The position numbers were made by a program, and so were the translations under genes. DNA of 8,449 bases. Source: Mariprofundaceae bacterium (GTDB lineage Bacteria > Pseudomonadota > Zetaproteobacteria > Mariprofundales > Mariprofundaceae). Shown here in pieces: positions 6,253 to 8,449 of this stretch; positions within the stretch are counted from its first letter, which is position 1, and each line of letters starts with the position of its first letter. The DNA lies in the NCBI GenBank assembly GCA_027018975.1, contig JALUXN010000262.1, forward strand, positions 1 through 8,449. Direction: 5' to 3'. The notes under the pieces were generated by a model. It saw only the letters and a program-made list of their open reading frames with translations, was not told the DNA's origin and did not search any database.

Positions 6253-8361
6253 TCAGTCGTCAGTTGTTGTGTGCTTGCGGATATAGTCGGCAAAGTCATC
6301 GGCCGACAACGGTTTGCTGAAGTAGTAGCCCTGAATCGCGTCGCACCCCTGCCAATCCAGCCAGTTGCGTTGCTCTGCCTCCTCGACACCCTCGGCAATG
6401 ACACTGAGTTTGAGCGAATGGGCGAGATTGATCATGGCTGAGACAATCACGCCGTCATCCTCATCATTGCAGACTTCATCGATAAAGGATTTGTCGATTT
6501 TCAGCTCATTGATCGGGAACTTTTTGAGATAACTCATCGAGGAGTAGCCGGTGCCGAAGTCATCGATCGATAGATGAATACCGGTGCTGCTGATCTGTTT
6601 CAGGCGGGAGACGGTGAAATCATCCTCATGCATAATGATCCGTTCGGTGAGCTCCAGTTGCAGCTGTGAGGGTGGGTAGCCGCTCTCCAGAATCACCACC
6701 GTCAGCAGATCCATAAAATCGGGTTCGCGAAACTGGCAGCTGGAGAGGTTGACCGACAACAGCAGTGGCGGTAATCCCTCATCCAGCCATGCTTTCGCCT
6801 GTTTGCAGGCGGTTTTCAGCACCCAGGCGCCGATCGGTACAATCAGTCCGGTCTCTTCGGCCAGCGGGATGAACTCGGCCGGCGAGACCATGCCGCCTCC
6901 CGGCCGTGACCAGCGAATGAGTGTCTCCATGCCGATCGGCCGGCCGGTGCGGGTCTCCACTTGCGGCTGATAATAGAGTTCGAACTGCTCCTCTTTGATC
7001 GCCCGCCGCAGCTGCGCCTCCAGCTCCATGCGGCGCAGCGATTCGGCATGCAGTGCCTCGGTGTAGAACTGGTAATTATTGCGCCCTAGCTCCTTGGCGT
7101 GATACATCGCGGCATCGGCATTGCGCGTCAGCGTTTCAACATCCTGGCCATCGTTGGGGTAGATGCTCAGGCCGATACTGCCGGAGACATGCACTGTCTC
7201 ATCGCCCAAGGTAAACGGTTCGGCCAGCTCTTTGAGCATGCGCCCGGCCACGATCGCTGCATCTTCCGGATGGATCAGGTCAACCAGCATGCCGGTGAAC
7301 TCATCACCACCCATGCGCGCCACCATATCGTTGTCGCGTTTGCACTGGAGTAGCCGCAGCGCCGCCTCTTTGAGCAGCACATCGCCGGCAGCGTGGCCGA
7401 GGGTGTCATTCACATTTTTGAAGTGATCGAGATCAAGGAAGAAGACCGCCACGATGCTCTTGCGCCGTTTGGCATTGATCAGCTCCCGCTTCAGTGTCTC
7501 GTTGAACAGCAGTCGGTTGGGTAGTTCGGTGACGTTATCATAGTGCGCCAGATGGTAGAGGCGCTGCTTGGCGGAGGTGTGCGAGCTGATGTCCGAAAAG
7601 CTGCCGATGTAGTTGGTGACCTTGCCGGCAGCATCTTTGATGGCGACAATCTTTAACCATTCGGGGTAGATCTCACCATTTTTACGGCGATTGTAGATCT
7701 CCCCCTCCCAAGCGCCTTGCGCTTCAATGGTGCGCCATAGATCCCGGTAAAAATCCTGCGTGTGCCGACCGGAGGAGAGCATGGAGGGTTTGTGGCCGAT
7801 CGCCTCCTCCCGGCTGTATCCGCTGATCTCTTCAAAGGCGCGGTTGACCGCTTGAATGACGGCGTGCTGATCGGTAATGATCATCCCCTCACCGGAGTGC
7901 TCAAACACCTTCGACGCCAGCCGCAACTGCCGCTCAGCTGTTCGGCGTTTGTGAATCTCTTTGCGCAATTGCTGCTGCACACGGTAGATCTCCGCAAAGC
8001 CATGCACTTTGCTGCGCAACAGGTCAGGATTATACGGCTTGGTGATGTAATCAACGACACCGGAGGCATAACTGCGCTGGGCGCCTTGGCTGTTGGCTGT
8101 CAAGAAGATGACGGGGATGCTGGCACATTGTTGACGGGTTTTGATCATATCGACGGTGTCGTAACCGTTCATGCCCGGCAGCTGCACAGCCATCAAAATC
8201 AGGGCGAAATCGTGCTGCTCCAGTAGAATATCCAGCACCTGTTCACCCGATTGCGCCTCAACCCAACGATAATTGCCATCGTCCAACACCGCATGCAGCG
8301 CCAGCAGATCGACCGGCGTATCGTCAACAACAAGAATAGGGATCGGATCAGCGTCAGGCAT
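6253..8361 (-). CDS. REC-PAS-GGDEF-EAL cyclic-di-GMP synthase/phosphodiesterase with degenerate receiver
   Basis: This is a 702-residue soluble protein that probably makes and/or degrades cyclic-di-GMP. Residues 8-122 are a receiver domain with the acidic pair Asp13-Asp14, Thr88 and Lys108, but Ala58 replaces the phospho-accepting aspartate (ILMAVQLPGMNG). A helical, charged linker (about 123-150) leads to a PAS/PAC domain (about 150-260, with GEGMIITD, ISGYSREEAIG and YIGSFSDI). The GGDEF domain (about 265-435) has Asp310, Asn318, Asp327, the intact GGDEF at 351-355 and an RxxD product-inhibition site (Arg342, Asp345). The EAL domain (about 450-695) has ETL (479-481) in place of EAL, and keeps Asn538, Glu570, Asp600-Asp601, Lys621, Glu657 and Gln677, so it looks catalytically competent. 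The ATG at 8361 fits because VVDD follows at once. No convincing ribosome binding site is visible. No membrane segment is seen. The net direction of activity cannot be told. Confidence 0.93.
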   Translation of the reverse strand: MPDADPIPILVVDDTPVDLLALHAVLDDGNYRWVEAQSGEQVLDILLEQHDFALILMAVQLPGMNGYDTVDMIKTRQQCASIPVIFLTANSQGAQRSYASGVVDYITKPYNPDLLRSKVHGFAEIYRVQQQLRKEIHKRRTAERQLRLASKVFEHSGEGMIITDQHAVIQAVNRAFEEISGYSREEAIGHKPSMLSSGRHTQDFYRDLWRTIEAQGAWEGEIYNRRKNGEIYPEWLKIVAIKDAAGKVTNYIGSFSDISSHTSAKQRLYHLAHYDNVTELPNRLLFNETLKRELINAKRRKSIVAVFFLDLDHFKNVNDTLGHAAGDVLLKEAALRLLQCKRDNDMVARMGGDEFTGMLVDLIHPEDAAIVAGRMLKELAEPFTLGDETVHVSGSIGLSIYPNDGQDVETLTRNADAAMYHAKELGRNNYQFYTEALHAESLRRMELEAQLRRAIKEEQFELYYQPQVETRTGRPIGMETLIRWSRPGGGMVSPAEFIPLAEETGLIVPIGAWVLKTACKQAKAWLDEGLPPLLLSVNLSSCQFREPDFMDLLTVVILESGYPPSQLQLELTERIIMHEDDFTVSRLKQISSTGIHLSIDDFGTGYSSMSYLKKFPINELKIDKSFIDEVCNDEDDGVIVSAMINLAHSLKLSVIAEGVEEAEQRNWLDWQGCDAIQGYYFSKPLSADDFADYIRKHTTTDD

Positions 8362-8382
8362 AGCAATATTTGCAGCAAGTTT

Positions 8383-8442
8383 GATGCCTCACCCCTTACC
8401 CCATCTCACGCCTGTCCTCCTAACCCCTCACGCCTCACCCCT
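8383..8442 (-). repeat. Degenerate G-rich heptamer repeat upstream of the GGDEF-EAL gene
   Basis: Read on the minus strand, units of about seven bases follow each other: AGGGGTG, AGGCGTG, AGGGGTT, AGGAGGA, then AGGCGTG, an expanded AGATGGGGTA, AGGGGTG and AGGCATC. The consensus is near AGGSGTG, with one or a few inserted bases between some units. Four runs of GGGG are present on this strand. The array ends about 20 bases before the ATG of the GGDEF-EAL gene. The last seven bases of the window are not clearly repeat, so its far limit is unknown. Confidence 0.55.
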
Positions 8443-8449
8443 GACTTCC

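Overview
The window looks like ordinary chromosomal core DNA from a Pseudomonadota bacterium, most likely gamma- or zeta-proteobacterial. The indications are an Hda-type DnaA relative, an SspB adaptor ending in the ClpX-docking tail LRVVK, a bacterial type A RNase P RNA, and a moderately GC-rich composition. I cannot fix the genus. Every gene I can support is on the minus strand, so transcription runs from high to low coordinates.

Layout, in transcription order: (1) 8383-8442, a degenerate G-rich seven-base repeat that may continue past the window edge, just upstream of a gene. (2) 6253-8361, a four-domain REC-PAS-GGDEF-EAL protein of cyclic-di-GMP metabolism whose receiver lacks the phospho-accepting aspartate. 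(3) 5829-6192, the RNase P RNA gene rnpB. (4) 5186-5776, sspB, encoding the ClpXP specificity adaptor. (5) 4530-5165, a probable exported protein resembling DUF2066. (6) 4467-4528, two hairpins that may form a terminator. (7) 3871-4431 and 3161-3874, pgsA and an hda-like gene joined by an ATGA overlap. (8) 1538-3088, an exopolyphosphatase of the Ppx/GppA family. (9) 839-1447, 429-842 and 1-429, exbB, exbD and the first 143 codons of aspartate kinase. Stop and start codons overlap at both junctions of this last block.

The genes cover housekeeping functions: RNA processing (rnpB), proteolysis targeting (sspB), phospholipid synthesis (pgsA), replication-initiation control (hda), polyphosphate or (p)ppGpp metabolism (ppx), proton-driven envelope transport (exbBD) and aspartate-family amino-acid synthesis (lysC). 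Tight overlaps support two co-transcribed pairs or triplets (pgsA-hda and exbB-exbD-lysC). No mobile element, CRISPR array, tRNA or defence system is visible, and I found no wholly new system. The points most worth a second look are the alanine in the receiver domain, a lysine at the pore glutamate position of ExbB, the G-rich repeat, and the apparent lack of a terminator between rnpB and sspB.
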